This document shows, piece after piece, positions 36,378-46,042 of a stretch of 55,299 nucleotides of DNA. The notes under the pieces are model-generated. The model did no database searches, had not been told where the DNA came from, and saw nothing but the letters and a program-made list of their open reading frames with translations. This DNA is from Clostridium folliculivorans (GTDB lineage: Bacteria; Bacillota; Clostridia; Clostridiales; Clostridiaceae), in contig NZ_BQXY01000015.1 in NCBI RefSeq assembly GCF_024341905.1, positions 1-55,299 of the forward strand. Direction: 5' to 3'. The translations under genes and the position numbers were made by a program. Positions within the stretch are counted from its first letter, which is position 1. Each line of letters starts with the position of its first letter.

Positions 36378-38846
36378 ATGAAGAACTTAGAAAATGATTT
36401 AGATATAGAAGCTGCTGAAGAGGCAGCGGAAACAAAAGAATTAGCCCAAAAGAAGAGTACGACAAAGAAAAGAACTACTAGAACTAAAAAGTTAAAAACA
36501 GAAGAAGGCAACGATGATGTAGATAAGGCTACAGTTAAAAAAGATAGTGAAGATAAAGTGGCAACTAAAGCTTCAAGAACTAAAAAGACAACAAAAAAGG
36601 TGAATGAAGATATAGAGGGAGCAGTGCAACAATCAAAGGTTGAAGGTGAACAGATAGCTAAAAAAACTACTAGGAAAACAACAAAGAAGAAGGATAGTGT
36701 TGATGAAAAAAAAGCTGAAGTTAAGCCTAAGAAAACTAGAACAAGAGCAAAAAAAGTAGTAGATGAATCTATATTGCTGGAAATAGAAGAGTTAAATGTT
36801 GAAAAGGTTAATGGAGATAAACAAGAACTTCAAGTTGGTAAAGATGAAAAAGGTGGTATCGTTTCTGACTTTAACATCTATCTATTTCATGAGGGCAATA
36901 ACTACGAAAGCTATAAATTTATGGGATGCCATCTAGTAGAAGAAAACGGAATAGCAGGCGCAAGATTTACTACTTGGGCACCAAACGCTAGCGCTGTAAA
37001 TGTAGTTGGAGATTTTAGTTTGTGGGAAAGTAATGATCATAATAAATTAAAGAAAATTAGCGAGTCTGGTTTGTGGAGTGGATTTATTCCAGAGCTTAAA
37101 GCTGGAGCTGTATATAAATATGCTATAACAAGTAAGGATGGAAAGAAAATTGTATTGAAGTCTGACCCATATGCTTTTGCATCAGAGCTTAGACCTAATA
37201 CTGCTTCTTTAGTTACCGGGATATCTGATTATTCTTGGAAAGATGAAAAATGGATAGAAAAAAGAAATAATACCAATGTGTATGAAAGTCCAATTAATAT
37301 ATATGAACTTCATTTAGGTTCATGGAGTAGAAAAGAAGATGGAAGCTTCTATAATTACTTGGAGTTAGCGGAGATACTTCCAACCTATGTTGAAGAAATG
37401 GGCTACACCCACGTAGAATTGATGCCCATAATGGAACATCCGTTAGATGATTCTTGGGGATATCAAGTGACAGGTTATTACTCAGTAACAAGAAGATACG
37501 GTAGTAGTGATGACTTTAAGGTGCTAGTTGATTCATTACATGAAAAAAATATAGGTGTAATTTTAGATTGGGTTCCTGGTCATTTCTGTAAGGATGAACA
37601 TGGATTGTATATGTTTGACGGTACTCCAACTTATGAATATAGTGAAGCTTCGAAACAAGAAAACAAAGGTTGGGGAGCAGCCAATTTTGATTTAGGAAAG
37701 CCAGAAGTTAAAAGCTTTTTGATTTCTAATGCTCTTTACTGGTTAAAGAACTTTCATATAGATGGATTAAGAGTAGATGCTGTGGCAAATATGATATATC
37801 TTGATTATGATAGAAAGCATGGAGAATGGAAACCTAACAAGTACGGGGGACGAGAAAATTTGGAGGCTGTAGAATTCTTAAAAGCTCTAAATAAAACTAT
37901 ATTTAAGCAAGTAAACAATATTCTCGTTGTGGCAGAAGAATCAACATCTTGGCCTATGGTGACTAAGCCTGTTGATATAGGAGGATTAGGATTCAATTTT
38001 AAGTGGAATATGGGCTGGATGAATGATATGTTAAGGTATATTCAGATTGACCCTATATATAGGAAGAATCACCACAACCTAGTAACCTTCTCAATGATGT
38101 ACAATTACTCGGAAAATTTTATACTTCCAATATCACATGATGAAGTTGTACATGGGAAAAAATCATTAGTAGATAAAATGTGGGGAGATTATTGGAACAA
38201 ATTTGCTGGGCTTAGACTATTTATATCTTATATGCTTGCACATCCCGGTAAGAAATTATTATTTATGGGTAGTGAATTTGGACAGTTTATAGAATGGAGA
38301 AACCATGAAGGATTAGAATTTAAGCTTATAGAGCAATTTGAAATGCATAGAGATACACATAAATTCTTTAAGGATATAAATAAATTTTATGTAGAGAATG
38401 AAGCTTTATGGCAGTGTGACTATAACGCAAATGGGTTTGAATGGATTGATGCTGATAATTCTACTCAAAGTATTATTGTTTTTGCTAGAAAAACTGATGA
38501 TCCAAAGAAAAGTTTAATATATGTATGCAACTTTACCTCAGTAGTTTATTATGATTTTAATATAGGGGTCCCTTACCTAGGTGAATATCAAGAAGTATTT
38601 AATACAGATAGTAAGGAATATGGCGGATCAGGTCAAGTAATTGGAGAAAATTTATTCTCTGAGAAATCACCTTGGCATAACCAAAAGTATAAATTAACTA
38701 TTAAAGTACCTCCTATGGCAACATTAATATTAAAACCTATAAATATAATAGATGATGTAGAAGAAAAAGAGCAGAATATCTTAAAAGGCTTAGACTTTGA
38801 GAAAGCTATAAGTATAGCTGAAAAGCAGATTAAAGATAAAGAATAA
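36378..38846 (+). CDS. glgB: 1,4-alpha-glucan branching enzyme with long basic N-terminal extension
   Basis: Adds alpha-1,6 branches to glycogen. Residues ~180-300 hold the CBM48 domain (TTWAPNASAVNVVGDF), followed by the GH13 barrel: LHLGSW, VELMPIMEHP, GLRVDAV with nucleophile D467, AEEST with E520, and PISHDEVVHGKKS with D588. The C-terminal beta domain is complete. Unusually, residues 1-~160 are a low-complexity Lys/Thr/Glu region with repeated TKK, TTRKTTKKK and KKTRTRAKK, looking like a disordered histone-H1-type tail. The usual GlgB begins near residue 165. A good GGGGGCG site lies before the first ATG, so the extension is probably translated. First gene of glgB-glgA-glgP. Confidence 0.93.
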   Translation: MKNLENDLDIEAAEEAAETKELAQKKSTTKKRTTRTKKLKTEEGNDDVDKATVKKDSEDKVATKASRTKKTTKKVNEDIEGAVQQSKVEGEQIAKKTTRKTTKKKDSVDEKKAEVKPKKTRTRAKKVVDESILLEIEELNVEKVNGDKQELQVGKDEKGGIVSDFNIYLFHEGNNYESYKFMGCHLVEENGIAGARFTTWAPNASAVNVVGDFSLWESNDHNKLKKISESGLWSGFIPELKAGAVYKYAITSKDGKKIVLKSDPYAFASELRPNTASLVTGISDYSWKDEKWIEKRNNTNVYESPINIYELHLGSWSRKEDGSFYNYLELAEILPTYVEEMGYTHVELMPIMEHPLDDSWGYQVTGYYSVTRRYGSSDDFKVLVDSLHEKNIGVILDWVPGHFCKDEHGLYMFDGTPTYEYSEASKQENKGWGAANFDLGKPEVKSFLISNALYWLKNFHIDGLRVDAVANMIYLDYDRKHGEWKPNKYGGRENLEAVEFLKALNKTIFKQVNNILVVAEESTSWPMVTKPVDIGGLGFNFKWNMGWMNDMLRYIQIDPIYRKNHHNLVTFSMMYNYSENFILPISHDEVVHGKKSLVDKMWGDYWNKFAGLRLFISYMLAHPGKKLLFMGSEFGQFIEWRNHEGLEFKLIEQFEMHRDTHKFFKDINKFYVENEALWQCDYNANGFEWIDADNSTQSIIVFARKTDDPKKSLIYVCNFTSVVYYDFNIGVPYLGEYQEVFNTDSKEYGGSGQVIGENLFSEKSPWHNQKYKLTIKVPPMATLILKPINIIDDVEEKEQNILKGLDFEKAISIAEKQIKDKE

Positions 38847-38887
38847 AACAAGTAGTCATCATAATCATTAAGGAGGTAGATGAGATA

Positions 38888-40318
38888 ATGAAAGTACTTT
38901 TTATTGCATCAGAGGCAGATCCGTTTATTAAGACTGGAGGATTAGGGGATGTTATGGGAGCATTACCTAAAGCTCTAGTAAAGCAAGGTGTTGATGCAAG
39001 AGTTATAATACCAAAATATAAAAATATTAAGGATAAATATAAAGATAAGCTTTATTTTATAAAATGGTTTACGGTTCCAGTAGGTTGGAGAAACTCTTAC
39101 TGTGGAATATTTGAATATGAATATGAAGGTGTGAAATTTTATTTTATAGACAATGAGCAGTATTTTAATAGAGAAAGTTTGTATGGTCATTATGATGATG
39201 GAGAAAGATTTGCTTTCTTTGATAGAGCGGTACTTCAAGCTATAAAAGAGTTGGATTTTAGACCTGACGTGATACATTGTAATGATTGGCAGACTGGAAT
39301 GGTGCCAGTACTATTAAAGCTTGAGTATAGCAAAGATCCATTTTATTCAGATATAAAATCAGTATATTCTATACACAACTTACTTTTTCAAGGCAATTAT
39401 AGTCCGGAAGTTTTGCAAGAACTTTTTGGATATGATATGGAACCTTTCAATAATGGAAGCTTAGAACTTCATGGTGGTGTGAGCTTTATGAAGGGTGGAA
39501 TAAACTATTCTGATCGTGTTTCAACAGTAAGCTATACTTATGCTTCAGAGATACAAAGTGAGAATTATGGTGAAAAACTTGATGGTCTTTTACAAGCTAG
39601 AAATAATGTATTGGCAGGTATATTAAATGGAATAGATTATGATATCTATAATCCGAGTAATGACAACTACATTTTTAAAAACTATGCTTTAAATAATATT
39701 GAAGATAAAAAGTTAAATAAACTAGGGTTACAAAAACAATTAGGCTTACCAGAGCGGGAAGATGTACCGATTATTGGTGTTGTATCAAGACTTACTAACC
39801 AAAAAGGAATGGATTTGGTAATAAATATAGCTGATAGATTACTTCAACATAATATCCAGTTAGTTGTCCTTGGTACAGGAGATAGGTCCTATGAAGATCA
39901 TTTTAGAAATTTACAATATAGGTATCCAGATAAGGTGTCTATTAATATAATGTTTAGTGATGAATTAGCCCATAAAATTTATGCTGGATCTGATATGTTC
40001 CTAATGCCATCATTGTTTGAACCTTGTGGACTTGGTCAATTGATAGCACTTAGATATGGAACTATACCTATAGTTAGAGAAACTGGAGGACTAAAGGATA
40101 CTGTTACCCCTTATAATAAATATACTGGTGAAGGAAACGGGTTTAGTTTTTATAACTATATAAGCTCGGAACTTTTGGCAACAATAGAATACGCAATAAA
40201 ATCCTACCATAATAAGCAGGTGTGGAATGGACTTATAAAGCAAGCAATGACTTCCGACAATAGTTGGGAAAAGGCGGCAGGAGATTATAGAAGGTTGTAT
40301 GAATCGTTGCTTTATTAA
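38888..40318 (+). CDS. glgA: Glycogen synthase (copy 1)
   Basis: Transfers glucose from ADP-glucose to the growing alpha-1,4 chain. A GT5 enzyme of 476 residues. The ADP-glucose loop KTGGLGDV is at 15-22. DVIHCNDWQTGMVPVLLK, GVVSRLTNQKGMDL and the C-terminal FEPCGLGQLIALRYGTIPIVRETGGLKDTV are all intact. AGGAGG lies 10 bases before the ATG. It is 41 bases behind glgB and 31 before glgP. A second copy, at 50751, shares the same motifs with KVGGLGDV. Confidence 0.96.
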   Translation: MKVLFIASEADPFIKTGGLGDVMGALPKALVKQGVDARVIIPKYKNIKDKYKDKLYFIKWFTVPVGWRNSYCGIFEYEYEGVKFYFIDNEQYFNRESLYGHYDDGERFAFFDRAVLQAIKELDFRPDVIHCNDWQTGMVPVLLKLEYSKDPFYSDIKSVYSIHNLLFQGNYSPEVLQELFGYDMEPFNNGSLELHGGVSFMKGGINYSDRVSTVSYTYASEIQSENYGEKLDGLLQARNNVLAGILNGIDYDIYNPSNDNYIFKNYALNNIEDKKLNKLGLQKQLGLPEREDVPIIGVVSRLTNQKGMDLVINIADRLLQHNIQLVVLGTGDRSYEDHFRNLQYRYPDKVSINIMFSDELAHKIYAGSDMFLMPSLFEPCGLGQLIALRYGTIPIVRETGGLKDTVTPYNKYTGEGNGFSFYNYISSELLATIEYAIKSYHNKQVWNGLIKQAMTSDNSWEKAAGDYRRLYESLLY

Positions 40319-40349
40319 GATTATGCTTTAGTATAAAGGAGGAATAAAT

Positions 40350-42785
40350 ATGTTCAATATAGACAAAGACGCCTTTAAAAAGGACTATCTTAAGAAATTT
40401 TTAGAACTTCACGGTAAAGAATTGGAAAAAGGAACTCAGCAAAATAAGTACGAAACTTTGGGAAGTTTAGTTAGAGATTATGTTGCTAAAGCTTGGATAG
40501 ATACCAATAAAAGATATAATCAAACGGGCGAAAAACAAGTTTATTATTTCTCCATGGAATTTTTATTAGGTAGGCTTCTTGGGGATGCACTCTTGAATCT
40601 AGGAATAAGAGATGTATGTAAAGAGGCTTTGGATGAATTAAATATTGATCTTAGAGAATTGGAAGAGTTTGAGCATGATCAAGGATTAGGAAATGGAGGG
40701 CTTGGAAGACTTGCAGCTTGCTTCTTAGATTCTATGGCATCTCTAAATATACCTGGTCATGGCTGCGGAATTAGATATAAGTATGGTTTTTTTGAACAAA
40801 AGATAATGAATGGTGCTCAAGTTGAAGCACCGGACTATTGGCTTAAAGAAGGAAACGTATGGGAGATGAAAAAGCCTGATAAGTCCGAGATTGTTAAGTT
40901 TGGAGGAGATGTGAGGGTTGAAGCGGTAAATGGTAGGTTAAGTTTTACACATATCAACTATGAGCCAGTTTTAGCAATTCCTTATGATACTCCTGTAGTA
41001 GGATATAAAAATGATGTAGTAAATACTCTAAGACTTTGGAGTGCAGAACCAGTATCTAATGAATTTGATTTCTCATCTTTTAGCAGAGGAGACTTTTTAA
41101 AAGCAATTGAGTATAAAAACTCAGTAGAGGCTATATCACATGTGCTTTATCCAGATGATACTTTCTACGAAGGGAAAATATTAAGATTAAAACAGCAATA
41201 TTTCTTTGTGTCAGCTGGTATTCAAAGTATATTGAGATATTTCAAAGACAATGGACATAACTTAATGAATCTTGATGATATGCTTGCTATTCATATAAAT
41301 GATACTCATCCAACTCTAGCTATTCCTGAGCTTATGAGACTTCTAATGGATGAGGAAGGTATGTCTTGGGAAGATGCATGGAGGATAACTACTAATACAG
41401 TATCTTATACAAATCATACTATACTTGCTGAAGCTTTAGAAAAATGGCCTGTAGATATGTTTAAAAAACTGCTTCCAAGAATTTATATGATAGTTGAAGA
41501 GATAAACAAAAGATTCTGTCAGGATTTATGGAATAAGTATATAGGACAGTGGGATAAGATATCTAAAATGTCCATAATTGGTGATGGATATGTAAGGATG
41601 GCCAATTTAGCCATAGTTGGAAGTCATAGTGTAAATGGAGTGGCTAAACTTCATACCGAGATACTTAAAAAGCAAGAGATGAAAGAATTTTATTATTTAT
41701 ATCCTAGGAAGTTCAACAATAAAACAAATGGAATAACACATAGAAGATGGCTTATCAAATCAAATCCAGAATTAACGTCTTTGCTAAAAGATACTATTGG
41801 AGAAGGTTGGATAAAGCATCCTACTGATTTAGAAAACTTTGCGAGGTTTTCTAAAGATAAGTTAGTTTTAGGAAAACTTGCAGAGATAAAGAACAATAAT
41901 AAGAAGTCTTTAGCAAAAATTATTTATGATTCAAATGGAATAAAGGTAGATCCAAATTCAATTTTTGATGTACAAGTAAAGAGGATACATGCTTATAAGA
42001 GGCAGACTCTTAATTGTTTAAGAATAATGGATCTCTATAATAGACTAATTGATAATCCTGATTTAGATATAGTGCCAAGGACTTTCATTTTTGCAGGAAA
42101 GGCAGCACCAGGATATTACCTTGCAAAGAAAACAATAGAGCTTATAAATGCTGTAGGTGAAAAGATAAACAATGACAAGAGAATAAAAGATAAAATAAAA
42201 GTTGTTTATATGGAGAATTACAGAGTATCTCAAGCTGAAGATATAATACCTGCTACAGATGTTAGTGAGCAAATATCTACAACAACCAAAGAAGCTTCTG
42301 GTACATCTAATATGAAGTTTATGATGAATGGAGCAATAACAGTAGCTACTCTAGATGGTGCTAATGTTGAGATAAGAGATGAAGTTGGCGATGATAATAT
42401 AATAATATTTGGTCTTACTGAGAGAGAAGTACTTAATTACTATTCAAAAGGTGGTTATTCAGCTTGGGAGACTTGCAACAGCGATTCAAGATTAAGAAGA
42501 GTTACTCAAGATATAATAAATGGGTATTATTCTCCTGATAAAGATAGATTCAAAACTGTTTTTGAACATTTGCTTACCTACAATGATGAGTTCTTTGTGC
42601 TAAAGGATTTTGATTCTTATGTTAGAGCGCAGGACAGAGTAGATAATATCTATAGAGATATAGATAAGTGGCAAAGTATGGCTGCTATAAATATAGCACA
42701 TTCAGGTGTTTTTTCTTCAGATAGAACAATACAAGAATACGCCACAGGTATATGGGGATCAGGATATCTATATAAAAATTTATAA
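40350..42785 (+). CDS. glgP: Glycogen/starch/alpha-glucan phosphorylase
   Basis: Releases glucose-1-phosphate from glycogen using phosphate and PLP. The length of 811 residues fits the GT35 family. The PLP lysine lies in EASGTSNMKFMMNGA (K656), followed by TLDGANVEI. VYYFSMEFLLGR near the N-terminus, LGNGGLGRLAACF and DDTFYEGK..RLKQQYFF are typical. AAAGGAGG precedes the ATG. It is in the same run as the biosynthetic genes, so polymer building and breakdown are expressed together. Confidence 0.97.
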   Translation: MFNIDKDAFKKDYLKKFLELHGKELEKGTQQNKYETLGSLVRDYVAKAWIDTNKRYNQTGEKQVYYFSMEFLLGRLLGDALLNLGIRDVCKEALDELNIDLRELEEFEHDQGLGNGGLGRLAACFLDSMASLNIPGHGCGIRYKYGFFEQKIMNGAQVEAPDYWLKEGNVWEMKKPDKSEIVKFGGDVRVEAVNGRLSFTHINYEPVLAIPYDTPVVGYKNDVVNTLRLWSAEPVSNEFDFSSFSRGDFLKAIEYKNSVEAISHVLYPDDTFYEGKILRLKQQYFFVSAGIQSILRYFKDNGHNLMNLDDMLAIHINDTHPTLAIPELMRLLMDEEGMSWEDAWRITTNTVSYTNHTILAEALEKWPVDMFKKLLPRIYMIVEEINKRFCQDLWNKYIGQWDKISKMSIIGDGYVRMANLAIVGSHSVNGVAKLHTEILKKQEMKEFYYLYPRKFNNKTNGITHRRWLIKSNPELTSLLKDTIGEGWIKHPTDLENFARFSKDKLVLGKLAEIKNNNKKSLAKIIYDSNGIKVDPNSIFDVQVKRIHAYKRQTLNCLRIMDLYNRLIDNPDLDIVPRTFIFAGKAAPGYYLAKKTIELINAVGEKINNDKRIKDKIKVVYMENYRVSQAEDIIPATDVSEQISTTTKEASGTSNMKFMMNGAITVATLDGANVEIRDEVGDDNIIIFGLTEREVLNYYSKGGYSAWETCNSDSRLRRVTQDIINGYYSPDKDRFKTVFEHLLTYNDEFFVLKDFDSYVRAQDRVDNIYRDIDKWQSMAAINIAHSGVFSSDRTIQEYATGIWGSGYLYKNL

Positions 42786-42902
42786 TATGACTAAACAAAT
42801 CCTCGATTTTAAATTAAAGATACCGAATGTTAATAAAGATGCATCGCTCAGATTTTAAACCATAAACTCTGATAAAAAATATATATCTATCTAATTAATT
42901 GA

Positions 42903-42935
42903 AATAATACCTCAGGATATGCCTGAGGTATTATT
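42903..42935 (+). other. Intercistronic hairpin between glgP and the amylase gene
   Basis: A 14-bp perfect stem (42903-42916 with 42922-42935) and a five-base loop, but only two T at the end of the stem and no U tract. It may stabilise or process the mRNA rather than terminate. Confidence 0.6.
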
Positions 42936-42962
42936 AAAATAAGTCATAGGAAGGAAAAAGTT

Positions 42963-44825
42963 ATGAATAATTTTTATATATTGCATGATTCTCAAAATAC
43001 TTACTATAGAAATCCATTTGGGGCAGTAAAGTTGGGAACTGAAATAAGTATTGTTATTGAATCACAGGGATGTCAACAAGCTTTTATAGAACTTATTCAT
43101 TTTGATGGACATAGACAAAGTATTCTAATGGAAATGTTTTATAAAGAAGGACAGAATGATATATGCTTCTTTAAGACCAGCTTTATTGCTACAACTAAAG
43201 GAGTACTAAATTATTATTTTGTTTTGAAAAGACAAGAACAGACCATTTATTATGGTAATAATAATGAAGGTCTGGGAGGAATAGGACAAATATATGCTGA
43301 TAATCCTAAGTATTATCAAATAACTGTATATCAAGATAATTTAGTTCCAAAGTGGTATAAAGAAGGTATTATCTATCAAATTTTTGTAGATAGATTTTTT
43401 AATGGTAATGATAATGGTTTAGTAGATAATCCTAAAAAGAATTCCTTTATATATGGTAACTGGTATGATCAGCCTATGTATATAAAAGATGCTGATGGCA
43501 AGGTATTAAGATGGGATTTCTTTGGAGGTAACCTGAAGGGTATAATGAAAAAGTTAGATTATATAAAATCACTAGGGGTTACAACCATATATTTAAATCC
43601 TATATTTGAATCATCTAGTTGTCATAAGTATGATACTGCAAATTATAAAAATATAGATCCCATGTTTGGAAATGATAAAATATTTAAGTGTTTATGCAGT
43701 GAAGCAAATAAGTATGGGATAAGAATAATCTTAGATGGAGTGTTTAGCCATACTGGATCTGATAGCGTATATTTCAATAAGAATGGAAATTATGATTCAC
43801 TAGGAGCATATCAATCTAAAGACTCTAAGTATTATGAGTGGTATAGATTTAGAGATTATCCTCATGATTATGAAAGCTGGTGGGGGTTTGAAAATCTTCC
43901 TAATGTAGATGAGTTAAATCCTTCGTATATGGATTATATAATTAATAAAGATGATTCAGTACTTTCGAAATGGATGAATCTTGGTGTATCAGGTTGGAGA
44001 CTTGATGTGGCTGATGAACTTCCTGATGAATTTATAAAAGCTATTAAGAGTAAAATTAAAAAGATAAAAAATGATTCGGTGCTAGTAGGAGAGGTATGGG
44101 AAGATGCTTCAAATAAAGTAAGCTATGGGCAAAAAAGAGAATATCTTTACGGAGATGAATTAGACTCGGTGATGGGGTATACATTTAGAGATATAATAAT
44201 AGCTTTTCTAAATAGAGGTATAGATTCTCATATGTTAGTTAAAAAGTTCATGAGTCTTTATGAAAACTATCCAAAGGAAAATTTCTATGCATCAATGAAT
44301 ATCATAGGAACGCATGATACTGAAAGAATTATCACTATGTTCATGAATAACTATAACGATATAAATATAGCTAAAAGTATGGTTAAGTTAGCTGTAGCTT
44401 TTCAAATGACTTTTCCGGGGGTACCAGTAATTTATTATGGTGATGAAGTAGGTCTTGAAGGGCAAAAAGATCCAGATAATAGAAGGACATATCCTTGGAA
44501 TAAAGAAGATAAGGATATTTTAAGTTGGTACAAGAGGCTTTCTGGTATTAGAAGTAATAGTTTGGTGTTAAAACGTGGAGAACTGAGGTTCTTTGATACA
44601 AATGCTGATGTAATATGTTTTGAACGAAGTTATAAGAATAGCAAGCTATTAGTTATTATAAACAGAAATTCAAATAGTTCTATAAAAGTAGAATTTGGAG
44701 AAGTTAAAGGACATTATAGAGATATGCTTAGAGATTGTAAAAATGATGTTTATTATTCGGCAGAGGGAATAATCTCAGTTGAACTTAAACCAGCAGAAGT
44801 TAAATTGCTTGTAAAAGTCTTTTAA
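42963..44825 (+). CDS. Intracellular GH13 alpha-amylase-family glycosidase
   Basis: Encodes 620 residues without a signal peptide. The N-terminal ~125 residues form a beta domain of CBM34/pullulanase type. The GH13 barrel holds IYQIFVDRFFNGN, ILDGVFSHTG, GWRLDVADELP with nucleophile D348, LVGEVWED with acid/base E377, and IGTHDTER with D452. The end is a small beta domain. The closest known types are neopullulanase or maltodextrin glucosidase, so it probably trims maltodextrins or branches released by GlgP. It follows glgP by 177 bases with a hairpin between. AGGAAGG precedes the ATG. Confidence 0.92.
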   Translation: MNNFYILHDSQNTYYRNPFGAVKLGTEISIVIESQGCQQAFIELIHFDGHRQSILMEMFYKEGQNDICFFKTSFIATTKGVLNYYFVLKRQEQTIYYGNNNEGLGGIGQIYADNPKYYQITVYQDNLVPKWYKEGIIYQIFVDRFFNGNDNGLVDNPKKNSFIYGNWYDQPMYIKDADGKVLRWDFFGGNLKGIMKKLDYIKSLGVTTIYLNPIFESSSCHKYDTANYKNIDPMFGNDKIFKCLCSEANKYGIRIILDGVFSHTGSDSVYFNKNGNYDSLGAYQSKDSKYYEWYRFRDYPHDYESWWGFENLPNVDELNPSYMDYIINKDDSVLSKWMNLGVSGWRLDVADELPDEFIKAIKSKIKKIKNDSVLVGEVWEDASNKVSYGQKREYLYGDELDSVMGYTFRDIIIAFLNRGIDSHMLVKKFMSLYENYPKENFYASMNIIGTHDTERIITMFMNNYNDINIAKSMVKLAVAFQMTFPGVPVIYYGDEVGLEGQKDPDNRRTYPWNKEDKDILSWYKRLSGIRSNSLVLKRGELRFFDTNADVICFERSYKNSKLLVIINRNSNSSIKVEFGEVKGHYRDMLRDCKNDVYYSAEGIISVELKPAEVKLLVKVF

Positions 44826-44844
44826 AAAATTTAGATACTGCTAA

Positions 44845-45042
44845 TGAAATTAAATGGTTATGCATCCAATGCTTTAATGAGCTTACGCAAAGAATTAATA
44901 TGATTTCATCATATTCCATGGCTAAAACTGTAAACTCACTACGTTCGAACAGTACAGTTTCTTAACGCCATTCCATCTGAAAAAATCATTTAATTCTAAT
45001 TGCTCGCTCATATAGCATCTCCTGCATAACCATTTAATTTCA
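44845..45042. repeat. 198-bp fold-back element
   Basis: Outer arms of 20 bases are perfect inverted repeats (44845-44864 with 45023-45042). Inside, further pairs follow in register: ATGCT with AGCAT, GAGC with GCTC, GCAA with TTGC, AGAATTAA..GATTT with AAATC..TTAATTCT, ATGGC with GCCAT, and AAACTGTA with TACAGTTT. The transcript would fold as one long interrupted hairpin. No gene is seen in the surrounding 44826-45406 region. Confidence 0.85.
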
Positions 45043-45197
45043 ATAATATTCTTAAGCATACACATAGAATTAAATTATTTAGAGAAGTGAAAGAACTATA
45101 GGATTGTTTTCTATGGTTCTTTTTTTATGTAAAAATATATAAGCTTTCTATCACTATTAAATCTAGGTATTTCAATATAGTTAAAATACTTTTATTG

Positions 45198-45276
45198 ATA
45201 TACAGTAAAAAATAAAACATGTTCATCTACTAAAATTTCATCATATGTATTTGAAAAGGAAGATGCACAAAAAACT
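45198..45276 (+). repeat. Dispersed hairpin repeat, family II (copy d, degenerate)
   Basis: ATATACAGTAAAAAATAAAAC and ATTTGAAAAGGAAGATGCAC correspond to the other copies but the arms no longer pair well. The ~45 bases before it also resemble those before 45997. Confidence 0.45.
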
Positions 45277-45406
45277 AGTGGTTATTTATTAGATGATATA
45301 AAAAATTACTTGAAAATAATTATCAATTGTTTTATAATTAAAGTAACAAAAATAAAATATAGAAATATAATAATACAATACATAGGTATTTAAGAGGTGA
45401 TATATT

Positions 45407-45835
45407 ATGAAGCAATTAAAATTATTTTCTATTGGATATGCGGTTCTTTGGCTCTTAAGTGGGCTTTTAAATATATTAGGATTAAGTGATTTTAATAATG
45501 GAGATTTTCTAAAATTGATAAATGGACATCTACTAATACTAGGTACAGGATTTATGACTTTGATTTATGTTGCTGATAATGTTCTAGATATTAGTAAAAA
45601 GAAAAGCTTTAATCTATGGCTTATATTATATAATGCTTCTTTAATGGTATCTGTACTGTTGATGTTAGCACAAAAAGTTATGGAAAACAGAGGCTTTACA
45701 ATGGAAGCGATGAATTTATCAATAGATATAGTTCATTTAGGTTTAGGTGTATGCTTGTTATGGGTTGTATATCTAGTTAGAGATGTTTCTAGACAGCATT
45801 CACTAATTAAAACTGAAAAGGTAAAAAATAAGTAA
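45407..45835 (+). CDS. Small four-helix membrane protein, possibly DUF2871-like
   Basis: Encodes 142 residues with four hydrophobic segments (about 6-24, 39-57, 70-87 and 106-124). GYAVLWLLSGLLNILG at the start and INGHLLILGTGFMTLIY resemble the DUF2871 family (the gHxHllvLG element), but the match is loose. The function is unknown. The gene is alone between two family II repeats and ends at a bidirectional terminator. AGAGGTGAT precedes the ATG. Confidence 0.65.
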   Translation: MKQLKLFSIGYAVLWLLSGLLNILGLSDFNNGDFLKLINGHLLILGTGFMTLIYVADNVLDISKKKSFNLWLILYNASLMVSVLLMLAQKVMENRGFTMEAMNLSIDIVHLGLGVCLLWVVYLVRDVSRQHSLIKTEKVKNK

Positions 45836-45887
45836 TTATCGGACTTTTGTCCTAAATATAGTAAAACATTCCCTATCCCCCCAATAA

Positions 45888-45922
45888 AAAGGTGGTAGTT
45901 ATTCGTAACTATCACTTTTTTA
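45888..45922. terminator. Bidirectional terminator
   Basis: A 10-bp stem with one wobble (45892-45901 with 45906-45915), loop TTCG, T6 on the plus strand and A5 on the left, so it serves both the membrane-protein gene and the convergent polymerase gene. Confidence 0.85.
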
Positions 45923-45996
45923 CTGTATAGCAAAGTATAGAATGTTGTAGTTAGTTAAATCTAGATATTTTAATGGCTTTAGAAGCTTTATATAGC

Positions 45997-46036
45997 TATA
46001 CAGTAAAAAAACAAAACTTATTCGCCTGCTAAATTT
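45997..46036 (+). repeat. Dispersed hairpin repeat, family II (copy e, left half)
   Basis: CTATACAGTAAAAAAACAAAA, then CTTATTCGCCTGCTAAATTT. Only the left half is present; the GGAAAGGCAGATG half is missing. Confidence 0.5.
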
Positions 46037-46042
46037 AATAAT

